DNA from: Alentia gelatinosa
Lineage: Eukaryota > Annelida > Polychaeta > Phyllodocida > Polynoidae
DNA: 64,000 bases
Assembly (NCBI GenBank): GCA_950022655.1
Contig: OX465583.1
Span: 66,572,652 to 66,636,651 of the forward strand
Direction: 5' to 3'
In this document: piece after piece, positions 1-10,819 of the stretch
How positions within the stretch are numbered: position 1 is the stretch's first letter
How the letters are laid out: the number at the start of each line of letters is the position of its first letter
Notes under the pieces: generated by a model
Told to the model about the DNA's origin: nothing
The model's input: only the letters and a program-made list of their open reading frames with translations
The model's database searches: none
Translations under genes and position numbers: made by a program

Positions 1-719
1 AGTCTTGTATCAGCAATACAACAGTCATATAAACGTATTGCATTTGTGTTCCAACATTCTTAAAGGTCTTGTTTCACTCATACAACAGTCTTGTAACAGT
101 CTTACCACAGTCTAGCAGCAGTCTTGCATCAGTCTTACACAGTTTTGTAACAGTCTTGAATTAGTCTTGGAACAGTCTTGTATCAGCAGTTTTGCATCAG
201 TCTTACAACAGTCTTGCAACAATCTTGTATCAGCATGGTCTTGTAGCAGTTTTACAATAGTCTTACAGCAGTCTTACAACAGTTGTGCAACAGTCTTGTA
301 GCAACCTTACAGCAGTCTTACAAGTCTTACAAGTGTCTCGCAACAGTCATGTATCAGCCTTACAACGGTCTCATATTATTAGCCTTACAACAGTCTTACA
401 AGTCTTGTATCAGCCTTACAACAGTCTTGCAACAGTCGTTACAACAGCCTTATAAATCTTGCAACAGTCGTGTATCAGTCATACAAGTCTTGTAGCAGTC
501 TTACAACAGTCTTTTAGTAGTCTTACAATGGTCTTGTACCAGTTTTCAAATAGTCTTATAACAGTTGTGCAACACTCTTACAACAGTCTTGCAACAGTCT
601 TGTAGCAACCTTACACCAGTCCTGCAACAGTCTCATATCAGCATAACAACAGTCTTTCCACAGTCTTACAACAGTCTTGTATCAGCCTTACAACGGTCTT
701 AAAGCAGTCTTGCAACAGT

Positions 720-890
720 CGGGGATATCAGCAACACCTGAGAAAAATCTCTGAAATTATTTGCTGGGACGAACCCCCCCCCCTCCCTCCCCCACCAGAC
801 TACAATGCTTTTTGGGAACTCAAAAACATAAAAACTGTATTTCCTGGTATTAGAACTTGTACTACAGTTTGTAATCTCCAAGCAAAGCAG
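720..890. repeat. Non-satellite insert within the satellite, copy 1
   Basis: About 170 bp without the 11-bp motif, starting GGGGATATCAGCAACACCTG and including a C-rich run (CCCCCCCCCTCCCTCCCCC) and the stretch GCTTTTTGGGAACTCAAAAA. Near-identical copies lie at 2566-2735 and 3369-3540, so it was amplified together with the surrounding satellite. Confidence 0.85.
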
Positions 891-2565
891 TCTTGCATCA
901 GCCATAAAACAGTCTTGCAACAGTCTTGCATCAGTCTTACAACAGTCTGACAGGTCTTACAAGTCTTGCAGCAGTCTTGCAACAGTCTTGTAGCAGTCAT
1001 ACAACAGTCTTACAACAGTCTTGTAGCAGTCTTATAACGGTCTTGTAGCAGTTTTACAATAGTCTTGTAGCAGTTTTACAACAGTCCTACAGCAGACCTA
1101 CAACAGTTGTGCAACAGTCTTACAACAGTCTTGCAACAGTCTTGAGGCAGCCTTACATCAGTCTTGCGACAGTCTCGCATCAGCCTTACAACAGTCTTTC
1201 AACAGTCATACAACAGTCTTACAAGTGTCTTGCAACAGTCTTGCATCAGCCTTACAACAGTCTTATATTAGCCTTACAACAGTCTTACAAGTCTTGAATA
1301 CGTCTTACTGTAGTCTTGCAACAGTCTTGTGTCAGTCTTACACAGTTTTGCAACAGTCTCGTATCAGCTGTAAAACAGTCTTACAACAGTCTTGCAGTTG
1401 TCTTACAACAGCCTTGTAAGTCTTGTATCAGCAATACAACAGTCATATAAACGTCTTGCATTTGTGTTCCAACATTCTTAAAGGTCTTGCAACAGTCTTG
1501 TTTCACTCATACAACAGTCTTGTAACAGTCTTACAACAGTCTTGTATCAGCCTTACAACAGTCTAGCAGCAGTCTTGCATCAGTCTTACACAGTTTTGTA
1601 ACAGTCTTAAATTAGTCTTGGAACAGTCTTGTATCAGCAGTTTTGCATCAGTCTTACAATGCTCTTACAAGTCTTACAGTAGTCTTACAACAGTCTTGTA
1701 ACAGTCTTGCAACAATCTTGTATCAGCATTACAGCAGTCTTGCAACAGTCATGTATCAGGCTTACAATAGTCTTACCAGTCTCATATTAGCCCTACAACA
1801 GTCATTAGAACAGTCTCATTAATCTTGCAACAGTCTTGTATCAGTCATACTACAGTCTTGTTAGTCTTGCAACAGTCTTGTAGCAGTCTTACAATGGTCT
1901 TGTAGCAGTTTTTACAATAGTCTTACAGCAGTCTTACAACAGTTGTGCAACAGTCTTGTAGCAACCTTACACCAGTCTTGCAACATTCTCGTATCAGCCT
2001 TACAGCAGTCTTGTAAAAGTCTTACAAGTCTTACAAGTGTCTTGCAACAGTCATGCATCAGCCTTACAACGGTCTCATATTATTAGCCTTACAACAGTCT
2101 TACAAGTCTTGTATCAGCCTTACAACAGTCTTGCAACAGTCTTGTAACAGTCTTGCAACAATCTTACAAGTCTTACAACAGTCTAGCAACAGTCTTGTAT
2201 CAACGTTACAACAGTCTTGCAACAGTCTTGTACTAGTCTTACAAAATTCTTCCAACAGTCTTACAACAGTCTTGCAACAGTCGTTACAACAGCCTTATAA
2301 ATCTTGCAACAGTCTTGTATCAGTCATACAAGTCTTGTAGCAGTCTTACAACAGTCTTGTAGTAGTCTTACAATGGTCTTGCACCAGTTTTCCAATAGTC
2401 TTGCAACAGTTGTGCAACACTCTTACAACAGTCTTGCAACAGTCTTGTAGCAACCTTACACCAGTCCTGCAACAGTCTTGTATTAGCATAACAACAGTCT
2501 TGCAACAGTCTTACAACAGTCTTGTATCAGCCTTACAACGGTCTTAAAGCAGTCTTGCAACAGTC

Positions 2566-2735
2566 GGGGATATCAGCAGCACCTGAGAAAAATCTCTGAA
2601 ATTATTTGCTGGGACAAACCCCCCCCCCCCCCTCCCCCACCAGACTACAATGCTTTTTGGGAACTCAAAAACATAAAAACTGTATTTCCTGGTATTTGAA
2701 CTTGTACTACAGTTTGTAATCTCCAAGCAGAGCAG
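2566..2735. repeat. Non-satellite insert within the satellite, copy 2
   Basis: Second copy of the 170-bp insert, about 1,846 bp after the first, differing mainly in C-tract length and a few substitutions. Confidence 0.85.
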
Positions 2736-3368
2736 TCTTGCATCAGCCATTAAATAGTCTTGCAACAGTCTTGCATCAGTCTTACAACAGTCTGAGAGGT
2801 CTTACAAGTCTTGCCGCAGTCTTGCAACAGTCTTGTAGCAGTCATACAACAGTCTTACAACAGTCTTGTAGCAGTCTTACAACGGTCTGGTAGCAGTTTT
2901 ACAATAGTCTTGTAGCAGTTTTACAACAGTCCTACAGCAGACCTACAACAGTTGTGCAACAGTCTTACAACAGTCTTGCAACAGTCTTGAGGCAGCCTTA
3001 CATCAGTCTTGTGACAGTCTCACATCAGCCTTACAACAGTCTTTCAACAGTCATACAACAGTCTTACAAGTGTCTTGCAACAGTCTTGCATCAGCCTTAC
3101 AACAGTCTTATATTAGCCTTACAACAGTCTTACAAGTCTTGAATCAGTCTTACTGTAGTCTTGCAACAGTCTTGTGTCAGTCTTACACAGTTTTGCAACA
3201 GTCTCGTATCAGCTGTAAAACAGTCTTACAACAGTCTTGCAACAGTCTTGTAGCAACCTTACACTTGTCCTGCAACAGTCTCGTATCAGCATAACAACAG
3301 TCTTTCCACAGTCTTACAACAGTCTTGTATCAGCCTTACAACGGTCTTAAAGCAGTCTTGCAACAGTC

Positions 3369-3540
3369 GGGGATATCAGCAGCACCTGAGAAAAATCTCT
3401 GAAATTATTTGCTGGGACGAACCCCGCCCCCCCCCCCTCCCCCACCAGACTACAATGCTTTTTGGGAACTCAAAAACATAAAAACTGTATTTCCTGGTGT
3501 TAGAACTTGTACTACAGTTTGTAATCTCCAAGCAGAGCAG
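3369..3540. repeat. Non-satellite insert within the satellite, copy 3
   Basis: Third copy of the insert, only about 805 bp after the second. The higher-order unit is therefore not uniform: a partial unit was duplicated or deleted here. Confidence 0.85.
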
Positions 3541-5285
3541 TCTTGCATCAGCCATAAAACAGTCTTGCAACAGTCTTGCATCAGTCTTACAACAGTCTGA
3601 CAGGTCTTACAAGTCTTGCAGCAGTCTTGCAACAGTGTTGTAGCAGTCATACAACAGTCTTACAACAGTCTTGTAGCAGTCTTACAACGGTCTTGTAGCA
3701 GTTTTACAATAGTCTTGTAGCAGTTTTACAACAGTCCTACAGCAGACCTACAACAGTTGTGCAACAGTCTTACAACAGTCTTGCAACAGTCTTGAGGCAG
3801 CCTTACATCAGTCTTGCGACAGTCTCGCATCAGCCTTACAACAGTCTTTCAACAGTCATACAACAGTCTTACAAGTGTCTTGCAACAGTCTTGCATCAGC
3901 CTTACAACAGTTTTGCAACAGTCTCGTATCAGCTGTAAAACAGTCTTACAACAGTCTTGCAGTTGTCTTACAACAGTCTTGTAACAGTCTTGTATCAGCA
4001 ATACAACAGTCTTACAACAATCATATAAGTCTTGCATCAGTGTTCCAACAGTCTTAAAAGTCTTGCAACAGTCTTGTATCAGCACTAAAACAGTCTTGCA
4101 ACAGTCTTGTATCAGTCTTACAATAGTCATTACAAGTTTTATAAATCTTGCAACAGTCTTGTTTCACTCATACAACAGTCTTGTAGCAGTCTTACAAGTT
4201 GTGCAACAATCTTGTAGCAGCCGTACAACAGGCTCGCAACAGTCTCATATCAGCCTTACAATAGTCATACAACAGTCATACAACAGTCTTGCAATAGTCT
4301 TGCATCAGTCTTACACAGTTTTGTAACAGTCTGAAATTAGTCTTGAAACAGTCTTTTATCAGCCGTACAACAGTCTAACAACAGTCTTGCATCAGTCTTA
4401 CAAGTCTTACAGTAGTCTTACAAAAGTCTTGTAACAGTAACAAGTTGTGCAACAATCTTGTAGCAGCCGTACATCAGGCTCGCAACAGTCTCATATCAGC
4501 CATACAACAGTCTTACAACAGTCATACAACAATCTTGTAACAGTCGTGTATCAGCTTTACAACAATCTTGCAAAAGTCTTACAAGTCTTACAAGTCTTAC
4601 AAGTATCAGCTTTACAACGGTCTCATATTAGCCTTACAACAGTCTTACAAGTCTTGTATTAGCCTTACAACAGTCTTGCAACAGCCTTGTATCAGTCTTA
4701 CAAAATTCTTGCAACAGTCTTGTATCAGTCTTACAACAGTCTTGTATCAGTCTTACAGAATTATTGCAACAGTCTTACAACAGACTTGCATCAGGCTTAT
4801 TACAGTCTTACCAGTCTCATATTGGCCTTACAACAGTCACATAACAGTCTTGCATCAGTCTTACAACAGTCTTAAAAGTCTTGCCACAGTCTTGTATCAG
4901 CCGTACAACAGTCTTGCAACAGTCCTGTATCAGTCTTGCAACAGTCTTAGAACAGTCTTAGAACAGTCTTAGACCAGTCTTGCAACAATCTTACAAGTCT
5001 TACAACAGTCTCGCAACAGTCTTGTATCAACTTTACAACAGTCTTGTAACAGTTTTACAACAGTCTTACAGCAGTCTTACAACAGTTGTGCAACAGTCTT
5101 ACAACAGTCTTGCAACAGTCTTGTAGAAGCTTTCAAACAGTCTTGTGACAGTCTCGTATCAGCCTTACAACAGTCTTTCAACAGTCATACAACAGTCTCA
5201 TATTAGCCTTACAACAGTCTTACAAGTCTTGTATCAGTCTTACTGCAGTCTTGCAACAGTCTTGTGTCAGTCTTACAAAGTTATG

Positions 5286-5960
5286 TATAACTGTTTGAAG
5301 AAGTATGTAACATTCACACATCTCCCTACCGCCAATGGGTGGTGCGAGTGGTCAGAGACATGCAGTGTATCCGCTGTATAATTATGCACGATTCTTGAAT
5401 ATTCAATTAATCCCGGGAGGCGGTAATGGTGACGGTAGGTGGGGAGGGATAAGATACAGGGACTGAGGCCAATAGTTAGGTGCAGGGGGAAGGGTAAGGC
5501 ATGTGGTCGGCTATACTAGGCTCAGAGACATGCATTGTATCCTCTGTATAATTATTTGTGATTCTTGAATATCAAATTAACCCAAGGTCAAACCGAAAAA
5601 TAATAAAACTAAGATATTGCATTGCCATAAAACTTGTCCAAAAAAAAAAAGAAATCTATCTGCACTCACTTATAGCACCATCTGGTGTTGTTGACCATAC
5701 TACAGGCTCCATGGTCAAAGTGAGGCTGAGCTTCAACCAGATACTCAGAGTTCTTATAAGGATATAGGTATAGGGCATTTGCCAATATGCTTGGAGAGTG
5801 ATATGAACCACAGAGTCCTCTAGGGGAACATGACTGCATTACAATTCAAAGATGGCTGATACCCCCCCCCCCCCCATGCAATGAAATTAGGGAAAAATAC
5901 ATGGATATCATGCCAAATACAAGTTCAAGACCAACCATCCACCTGCTAATAACATTAATT
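5286..5960. other. Intergenic stretch, no gene seen
   Basis: Ordinary AT-rich sequence after the satellite. It includes a purine-rich patch around 5420-5500 that loosely resembles 14740-14950 (phrases such as GATACAGGGACTGAGGCC), an A10 run at 5641 and a C14 run near 5863. I see no coding sequence. Confidence 0.6.
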
Positions 5961-6230
5961 ATTATATACCTGTGGTAGTATATCCTACACATACGGCCCA
6001 CTGCTACCCATGCCGTATTTATATCTGTACGACACCTAGGTGATGTACAGAGTATGTATGTGTCGTATAGGGCATGTACGGCAGCGAAATTCAAAAACTT
6101 GCCCAGAAGCAAAGGTAAAAATTTGATATTTTAAGGTATATGATAATACGAAAACAGGAATACTGTGTCTGTACATGATAAATACTTGGTAAAATTGACG
6201 ATAAAATGAACCTCTGCCCCATATTTATCA
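5961..6230. repeat. Dispersed repeat R1, copy A
   Basis: It shares an extended match with 24945-25145: both begin ATTATATACYTGTGG, continue through CCCATGSCGTATTTATA and a CGTAC-rich middle, and end with ATAATACGAAAACAGG and GGTAAAATTGA. This is a diverged pair of one unnamed non-coding family. Confidence 0.7.
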
Positions 6231-6279
6231 CGTACAGCCACAGTAACCCTGTTTCCGTATAATATTTTGTGCAAAGATC

Positions 6280-6475
6280 ACCCCTACACATTTACCTAGG
6301 TGAGATTTCTTTTTACTTCCCACACCACATTGACATAGTATGAGAAGGATTGGCCTTTGATATAGAAGTCAATCTACCACTGCTGGGAGTGGGACTCGAA
6401 ACCACAAAGTCCTGCAACTTTGGGGTTACAAGTCCAGTACCCTAACTGCTGAGCTAACTCCCTACCCCCTTACGA
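6280..6475 (-). mobile_element. tRNA-derived SINE, copy 1
   Basis: Read on the minus strand, it has a pol III A-box-like TTAGCTCAGCAGTTAGGGTA near 6455 and a B-box-like segment near 6395 (GTTTCGAGTCCC, one change from GGTTCGAGTCC). A tRNA-unrelated body follows (TGGTAGATT, CAAAGGCCAATCCTTCTCAT). A better preserved copy is at 28370-28640. The tRNA-like head has lost the ability to fold as a functional tRNA. Confidence 0.8.
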
Positions 6476-6924
6476 TTTATTTAAACAGACTTTCACACGT
6501 GTGCACCATATTGACTGTTAGAGTCTTCCTTATGTGTGGTAATCATTACAATATTGATGTTAAGACATCTTCATCTGTTATAATCTATGTCCACAATGGG
6601 AGTACTGCTCATTTGGGTTTGAAAGTATGTTAAGAAAAGATCAGCTAGTTCCGGAAAAGTTGCATATCGTAAACCCACGTTCAAAATATCCATCTGTCGG
6701 CTGCATGAATTGTGTGGGATTAAGCTGCTAGTTGATCAGAAAAAAAACCGAAACTTCCTGTAGATTGCAATCCTAACCGCTCCCTGTAACCTTTCACCTC
6801 CTCCTACACTTCCCCCTCTTCCTCTAGTCCGTCCACGCACCGCGCCGCCTTCGGGTTATGGTACATAAGAGTGTACAGTGTGCATGGTTATCATTGGCCA
6901 GTCCCCTACGCGCGGAAGCAATGT

Positions 6925-6966
6925 CGTGGTTCGTTGTTCTATTTATAGCATCAGTTTGACAAGGGG
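6925..6966. repeat. Fragment of dispersed repeat R2
   Basis: A segment centred on CTATTTATAGCATCAGTTTG is shared with 23275-23320 and, inverted, with 32635-32680. It is a short remnant of that inverted-repeat family. Confidence 0.7.
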
Positions 6967-7198
6967 GAATATGAGCGACCCGATGACATTCGTCCCACCA
7001 TGTTTGTTATTTTCGAACCAAACGGTAAAATCCAGCGCAATAAAGGTCCCAGAACTGGAAACTACACATATAGCCTATCATTTGCTACCCGCCCAGGTAC
7101 GCGAGAAGTGTCAATGGCCGTGTTAAAGTCGGTAGTGGTCCGGGCGCCCTCCAGCCGGCCGAGGGGATTGGGCGGCAGCCGGGGACAGTAGAACAGCA

Positions 7199-7451
7199 AG
7201 TGTAGGAGAAGGGATAAGAGACAGGTTAAACATATATACTGTGGTACTAATAAGTTTGGTACTCCAGGAGGAGGGACCTCTGCCTCCGGCTGGCCGGAGG
7301 TGCCGGCGGAGATGCCGGAGGAGGAGCGCGGAGCCTCCTCCCGGGGCCGCTAGGGGTCGCCCCGACCGGTAGTGACGTCAGGGCGAGCTGGGGCGAGCCT
7401 CCTATAAAAGTGACCACTGACCCTCTGGCAGTCAGTCTGGACTGAGACTCG
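7199..7451 (+). promoter_or_regulatory. Promoter-like segment (CRE, TATA box, initiator) upstream of the integrase frame
   Basis: GC-rich DNA with a perfect CRE palindrome TGACGTCA near 7372, TATAAAAG near 7403 and an initiator-like TCAGTCTGG about 30 bp after it. The integrase frame begins just downstream. It could be the U3/R part of a 5' LTR, but no second copy exists 3' of the coding block, so LTR identity is not shown. A TGA at 7443 closes the integrase frame upstream. Confidence 0.55.
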
Positions 7452-8444
7452 GTGAAGGACACCTCCGGGAAGCGGCGACTGACCTGCGAGAACGAGGTCA
7501 TCCGCTGGTGCGCCTCCTGCCCGACGTGCCTACAGGCGAAAGATCCTCCACGCCGGCGGAGGAGTCCCATGGGACATGTGGAGGTAGGCGCAACGCTCGA
7601 GCGTGTGGCCATGGACATCATGGGCCCACTTCCCCGGAGTGATAGGGGGAACCGTTATATACTAGTGATAGCAGATTATTTCACCCGATGGGCAGAGGCT
7701 TACGCCCTCCCCAACCAGGAGGCCGTCAGGGTGGCCCGAGCTTTCGTGGAGGAGTTTGTCTGTAGGTACGGGTACCCCCTGACCGTACTCTCCGACCAGG
7801 GCCGAAATTTCGAAAGTCTGCTATTTAAAGAGGTACTGAGTCTGCTGGGGACAGCCAAGACCCGGACTTGCCCCTTCAACCCAAAAAGTGACGGGCTAGT
7901 GGAGCGGCTGAACCGTACTATCAAGAACCTGCTGACCATGGTAGTGCGAGAAGACCAAAAAGATTGGGACCAGCTCTTACCCTATGTGATGTCGGCATAT
8001 CGCAGCTCGGTGCATCGGACGACAGATCAGACGCCCAACGCCATGATGATGGGAAGGGAGGTAGCCGGGCCGCTCGGTACCTTGTACCCGGTGGAACCCC
8101 TCCAGGATCCGGAGGGGTATGTGGAGACCTTGAGATTTAGGCTGGCACAAGGGCATGATTACGTCCGGGTACATGCTTCAGGGTGTGTAAGACGCCAGAG
8201 GAGGAACTACGACGCTCGACTCCTCGGGAAACCCTTTGTTGTGGGACAAGCTGTGTACTTCTTCCACCCCAAACGGAAGGTGGGCAGGTGTCCCAAATTG
8301 CAACGATTTTGGACTGGCCCGTGGGAAGTCACAGCCCGCATAGGGGGGGGTTGTGTACCAGATCAAGTAGGGAAGAAAGACCCGTATTGTGCACGGGGAC
8401 GCCCTGAAAGCTGTCCCCGATGGGTATACGCCTCCGCTGGGTGA
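7452..8444 (+). pseudogene. Ty3/gypsy-type integrase fragment, 5'-truncated and frameshifted
   Basis: The frame encodes a retroelement integrase, the DDE recombinase that inserts element cDNA into host DNA. Visible are a cysteine cluster WCASCPTC (residues 19-26, the CC half of the HHCC zinc domain; the HH half is missing), then the rve catalytic core with D55, D115 and E151, giving the expected D-35-E spacing, and motifs such as NRYILVIADYFTRWAEAY, LSDQG and GLVERLNR. The frame starts at a GTG only because an in-frame stop lies at 7443; there is no authentic start. Protease, reverse transcriptase and RNase H are absent upstream. The C-terminal GPY/F-type domain (GPWEV) is broken: after a G8 run (8343-8350) the expected continuation lies in another frame and contains a TAG. 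GC content far exceeds the flanks. This is most likely a decayed retroelement copy; domestication cannot be excluded. Confidence 0.88.
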
Positions 8445-8591
8445 CTGGCGAGCGCGGAACTCGGCAGAGACAAACGTTAATAAAATTATACGCTTACGGA
8501 CTGTACTAAGTGAATGGACAATGCGGCCGTGTATGACCGCCTGTATGGTACCGGAGAGGTGGCTCCGCCAGAGGAGTAGCAGCTGTAGGGG

Positions 8592-9896
8592 GTGACCGCG
8601 CCCCCCCCTTCCCCCGGGGTCGGGGAAGACCTCCTCCGGAGCCACGCAAGGTGGGGGGAGAGGAAAGGGGGGAGGGCCATCTCGGCCTCGAAGGAGGAGG
8701 AGATGGGACCTCGCTGGGCCGCCAGAAACGTTACGGGGGGGGGGGGGGGGGGGCCTCCAGCCGAAAGAACAGCCCTATCCATCAAACGGACAGAGTCGGG
8801 GGGACGCAAGGGGGACAGTACACGATTAAGTCAGGGAAACCAGGACGGAAGGACTAGCATAACTAAGGAAAACCCTACCCGGAGTGGGAGCCATAGCTGG
8901 GGCGCAGGAGGCGAGACAGACGGCACACAAGAGCAGCCAGAGAGTAAGGGGGGTTACGTCAGGAGGAGGAGGATGGAACAGCCGCACCGGAGCTGGTTCT
9001 GGCGTGCCGTCGAACGTGTTTCCGCAAGACGGAATAGCCATAACAAAGAGCTGTCAATGCCGTGTCGGCTGCGAAGACGGCCTTATAACCCCTCGGAGGA
9101 TTTTCTGAAGGACAGACAGAGAGTTCGGGAGATTAAAAATGAACCAGTTGGAGAAGGCGGAGGAAGTTCCGTGAAGGAGGGGCAACCACAGCAGCACTCG
9201 TTAGATCCGCGTCGCTACGGAGGGAGGGGGAAAGAACAGCCAGACCGGAGCTGGTTCTGGCGTGCGATAGCTCGGAGTTACGTCGCTGACCGGCTAGACC
9301 GTAGATCGCGGCTGTCATATCACCACACCAGCAAGATGAAGGGAGGCCAAAGCGTAGAGTTAAGGGAGCCTGGGAGTACAGATACCCAGAGGGTGGAAGA
9401 GAGAAAAAAAGACCAGAGAGAATGGAGGTTCGGGCGACTGACGGCCAGATCTGGGGAAGCTCGGAGAGCGAGGAATCGGAAGAGAGGGTGGGGAATACAG
9501 GCAAGACTGGGACCAAGATGGTCCGCAGGAGCTCCGAGGACCTCCCCCCACTCAGAAGATACCCAGCGCTTATTGGAACGAGAGCGGATCAAAGAGGAGT
9601 TGTTCGGGCCATCCTTCGGTGAGGAAGACAACATGCCCAAGGCTGAGGGAAAGCGATTTGGCTGCGATCTGTGTCCCCTGGCGTTTTCCAGGAGGGACAA
9701 CATGGAGAGGCACCGGAGGACCCACGCCACACGAACCGGGCTCGGCTGGTTCTGCCCGGTGGGAGGCTGCGGTCGGTCTTACCCAAAGGTCCGGAGGTAC
9801 GACCTGATGGTCCACACAGACCAAACACCCTACACACCGCTGGTGCACACACCCCGTGGAGATCCCGGAGGCACAACATATCGTGTTGGAGGGTGA
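8592..9896 (+). CDS. GC-rich frame with C2H2 zinc finger, part of the retroelement-like locus
   Basis: An uninterrupted frame of about 430 codons, rich in Arg, Glu, Gly and Ser, with no family recognised over most of its length. A segment EQPxRSWFWRAxxR occurs twice (about 8970-9020 and 9234-9280), suggesting an internal duplication. Near the C-terminus (9657-9725) is a canonical C2H2 finger, C-x2-C-x12-H-x3-H, starting FGCDLC and ending HRRTH. A second, degenerate finger-like C-x4-C follows. A G19 run at 8735-8753 lies in the frame and may be length-variable. It sits directly after the integrase with the same base composition, so it is probably an extra 3' frame of the same element. The start codon is uncertain, since the frame opens at a GTG. 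Whether it is translated is unknown. Confidence 0.5.
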   Translation: MTAPPPSPGVGEDLLRSHARWGERKGGRAISASKEEEMGPRWAARNVTGGGGGGPPAERTALSIKRTESGGRKGDSTRLSQGNQDGRTSITKENPTRSGSHSWGAGGETDGTQEQPESKGGYVRRRRMEQPHRSWFWRAVERVSARRNSHNKELSMPCRLRRRPYNPSEDFLKDRQRVREIKNEPVGEGGGSSVKEGQPQQHSLDPRRYGGRGKEQPDRSWFWRAIARSYVADRLDRRSRLSYHHTSKMKGGQSVELREPGSTDTQRVEERKKDQREWRFGRLTARSGEARRARNRKRGWGIQARLGPRWSAGAPRTSPHSEDTQRLLERERIKEELFGPSFGEEDNMPKAEGKRFGCDLCPLAFSRRDNMERHRRTHATRTGLGWFCPVGGCGRSYPKVRRYDLMVHTDQTPYTPLVHTPRGDPGGTTYRVGG

Positions 9897-10281
9897 CGAC
9901 GGGGCTCCGACGGCCGCCGAGTTCTCCCCTTTGTTGACTCCCGGGCTGAGTGTGGGGGAGGAGCAGGACAACGAGGACCAGGAGACCGAGGAGGCAGCGC
10001 GAGTACTACAAGGTCTGGTAGAGTCGCCTCCCGTGGTGAAGCGGAGGTCCCCGAGGGTAGCAGCCGCCGGCAAGGAGCCTCCGAGGGCCAGGCAAGAGGG
10101 CCGGAGGGGTCGGACCCCCCCGCCAGCAGCGGGTGTAGAGAAGGCCCAAGGCAAGAGGAGGAGGAAGGAACAGCACCCTGGGAGTCCGGACCAGGTGGTG
10201 CGCCCCAGCCCCTCCCCGCCATGGAGGAGGACCCCCTCCTGGGTCAGTCAGGAGCAACCCCGGGTGAGGCCCAAGCGGTAA
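9856..10281 (+). CDS. Basic, proline-rich frame continuing the zinc-finger frame
   Basis: About 140 codons overlapping the end of the preceding frame in a different register. It begins with an acidic patch (EGDDGAP, EEQDNEDQETEEAA), then a basic proline-rich region (KRRSPRVAAAGK, KRRRKEQ). Sequence character suggests it is the true continuation of the zinc-finger protein, displaced by a one-base difference in the CCCC run near 9851-9854. No family recognised. Confidence 0.4.
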   Translation: MEIPEAQHIVLEGDDGAPTAAEFSPLLTPGLSVGEEQDNEDQETEEAARVLQGLVESPPVVKRRSPRVAAAGKEPPRARQEGRRGRTPPPAAGVEKAQGKRRRKEQHPGSPDQVVRPSPSPPWRRTPSWVSQEQPRVRPKR

Positions 10282-10350
10282 CGTCGCTCTCTATAAAAGA
10301 AGGACTAGCCATGCCCGTCGGGACCCCGGTGGCCCTGGTGGGAAACCTAG

Positions 10351-10819
10351 ACGGAGGGGGCGACTTGCTCCTACAGCCTTCTCCGGTACTGCCACCGAGG
10401 GCGACCCGCCTGGGCGCCGTGGGCTCCGGGACCCGCCTTGGATAAACTGGGAAGATGGGTGGTGTACATGCAGGCGCCAGAGCTGGGGAGAGGATACCGC
10501 ACAGTGGGGGGACACCGAGACTCCCGGGTGGAGATACTCGACGAGGATCTCTACCGAGTAATAACCACCACAGTCACTGTCTACCGACGAGAGCGACCTG
10601 CTCCAGTGAGTACAGCCTAAATTTCTTCATGATTGCTCGATTTATGTCACTTTGGGGGTTGAGTCGATGTTGGAGGGAGGGCGGAGGCTTCGGATGTCAG
10701 GACGTGGGCGGGAGGGACCACAAGGGAGAAATTGATGGCGGAGTAACATGGTTGTGTTTTGGTCCTAGGTGGCGGCGAGCCAGCAGGGGTCGGAGGGTGG
10801 GCCCTCGGCCCCTCAGTGA
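10351..10819 (+). CDS. Possible spliced 3' frame of the retroelement-like locus
   Basis: A frame (10438-10605) encodes a natural-looking stretch, DKLGRWVVYMQAPELG and then SRVEILDEDLYRVITTTV. It ends at a strong donor, CCA|GTGAGT, at 10606. A matching acceptor, TTGGTCCTAG|GTGG, ends at 10768. Joining them keeps phase and adds about 16 residues before a TGA at 10817-10819. The 163-bp intron has canonical ends. The upstream link is unclear: a different frame (10221-10445) precedes it, so another frameshift is likely. No family recognised; splicing is inferred from sequence alone. Confidence 0.35.

Larger units (their letters stand above)
1..5285. repeat. 11-bp minisatellite/satellite array with higher-order structure
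   Basis: The whole stretch is built from an 11-bp unit, CAGTCTTGCAA / CAGTCTTACAA, with point variants and short indels. Because 33 bp is 11 codons, long frames arise that read as repeated LQQSYNSLATV-like strings; these follow from the unit and are not genes. On top of this is a higher-order period of about 1,845 bp: blocks at 699-1420 recur at 2544-3265, and part recurs again from about 3370. The array continues past the left edge and decays near 5285. Confidence 0.93.

Noticed and set aside
283..5264. Many open frames with repeated LQQSYNSLATV-like residues
   Set aside because: They follow from the 11-bp repeat (three units per 11 codons), occur on both strands in several frames, and have no start context, splice signals or non-repetitive flank.
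1..5285. CRISPR-like array
   Set aside because: Units are contiguous with no unique spacers, and the genome is eukaryotic. The same holds for the 61-, 79- and 22-bp arrays.
6440..6475. Functional tRNA gene suggested by A and B boxes (also at 28570-28640)
   Set aside because: The A/B boxes belong to SINE heads with non-tRNA bodies, and the acceptor and anticodon stems do not pair properly.
7199..7451. Definite 5' LTR
   Set aside because: No matching 3' LTR, primer-binding site or target duplication was found, so it is reported only as promoter-like.
7700..8645. Minus-strand frames opposite the integrase
   Set aside because: They are shadows of a GC-rich coding frame; the plus frame carries the D-D-35-E catalytic pattern.
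8592..10281. Gag or envelope identity for the frames after the integrase
   Set aside because: No CCHC knuckle, capsid motif, signal peptide or membrane segment is visible. Only a C2H2 finger is supported.
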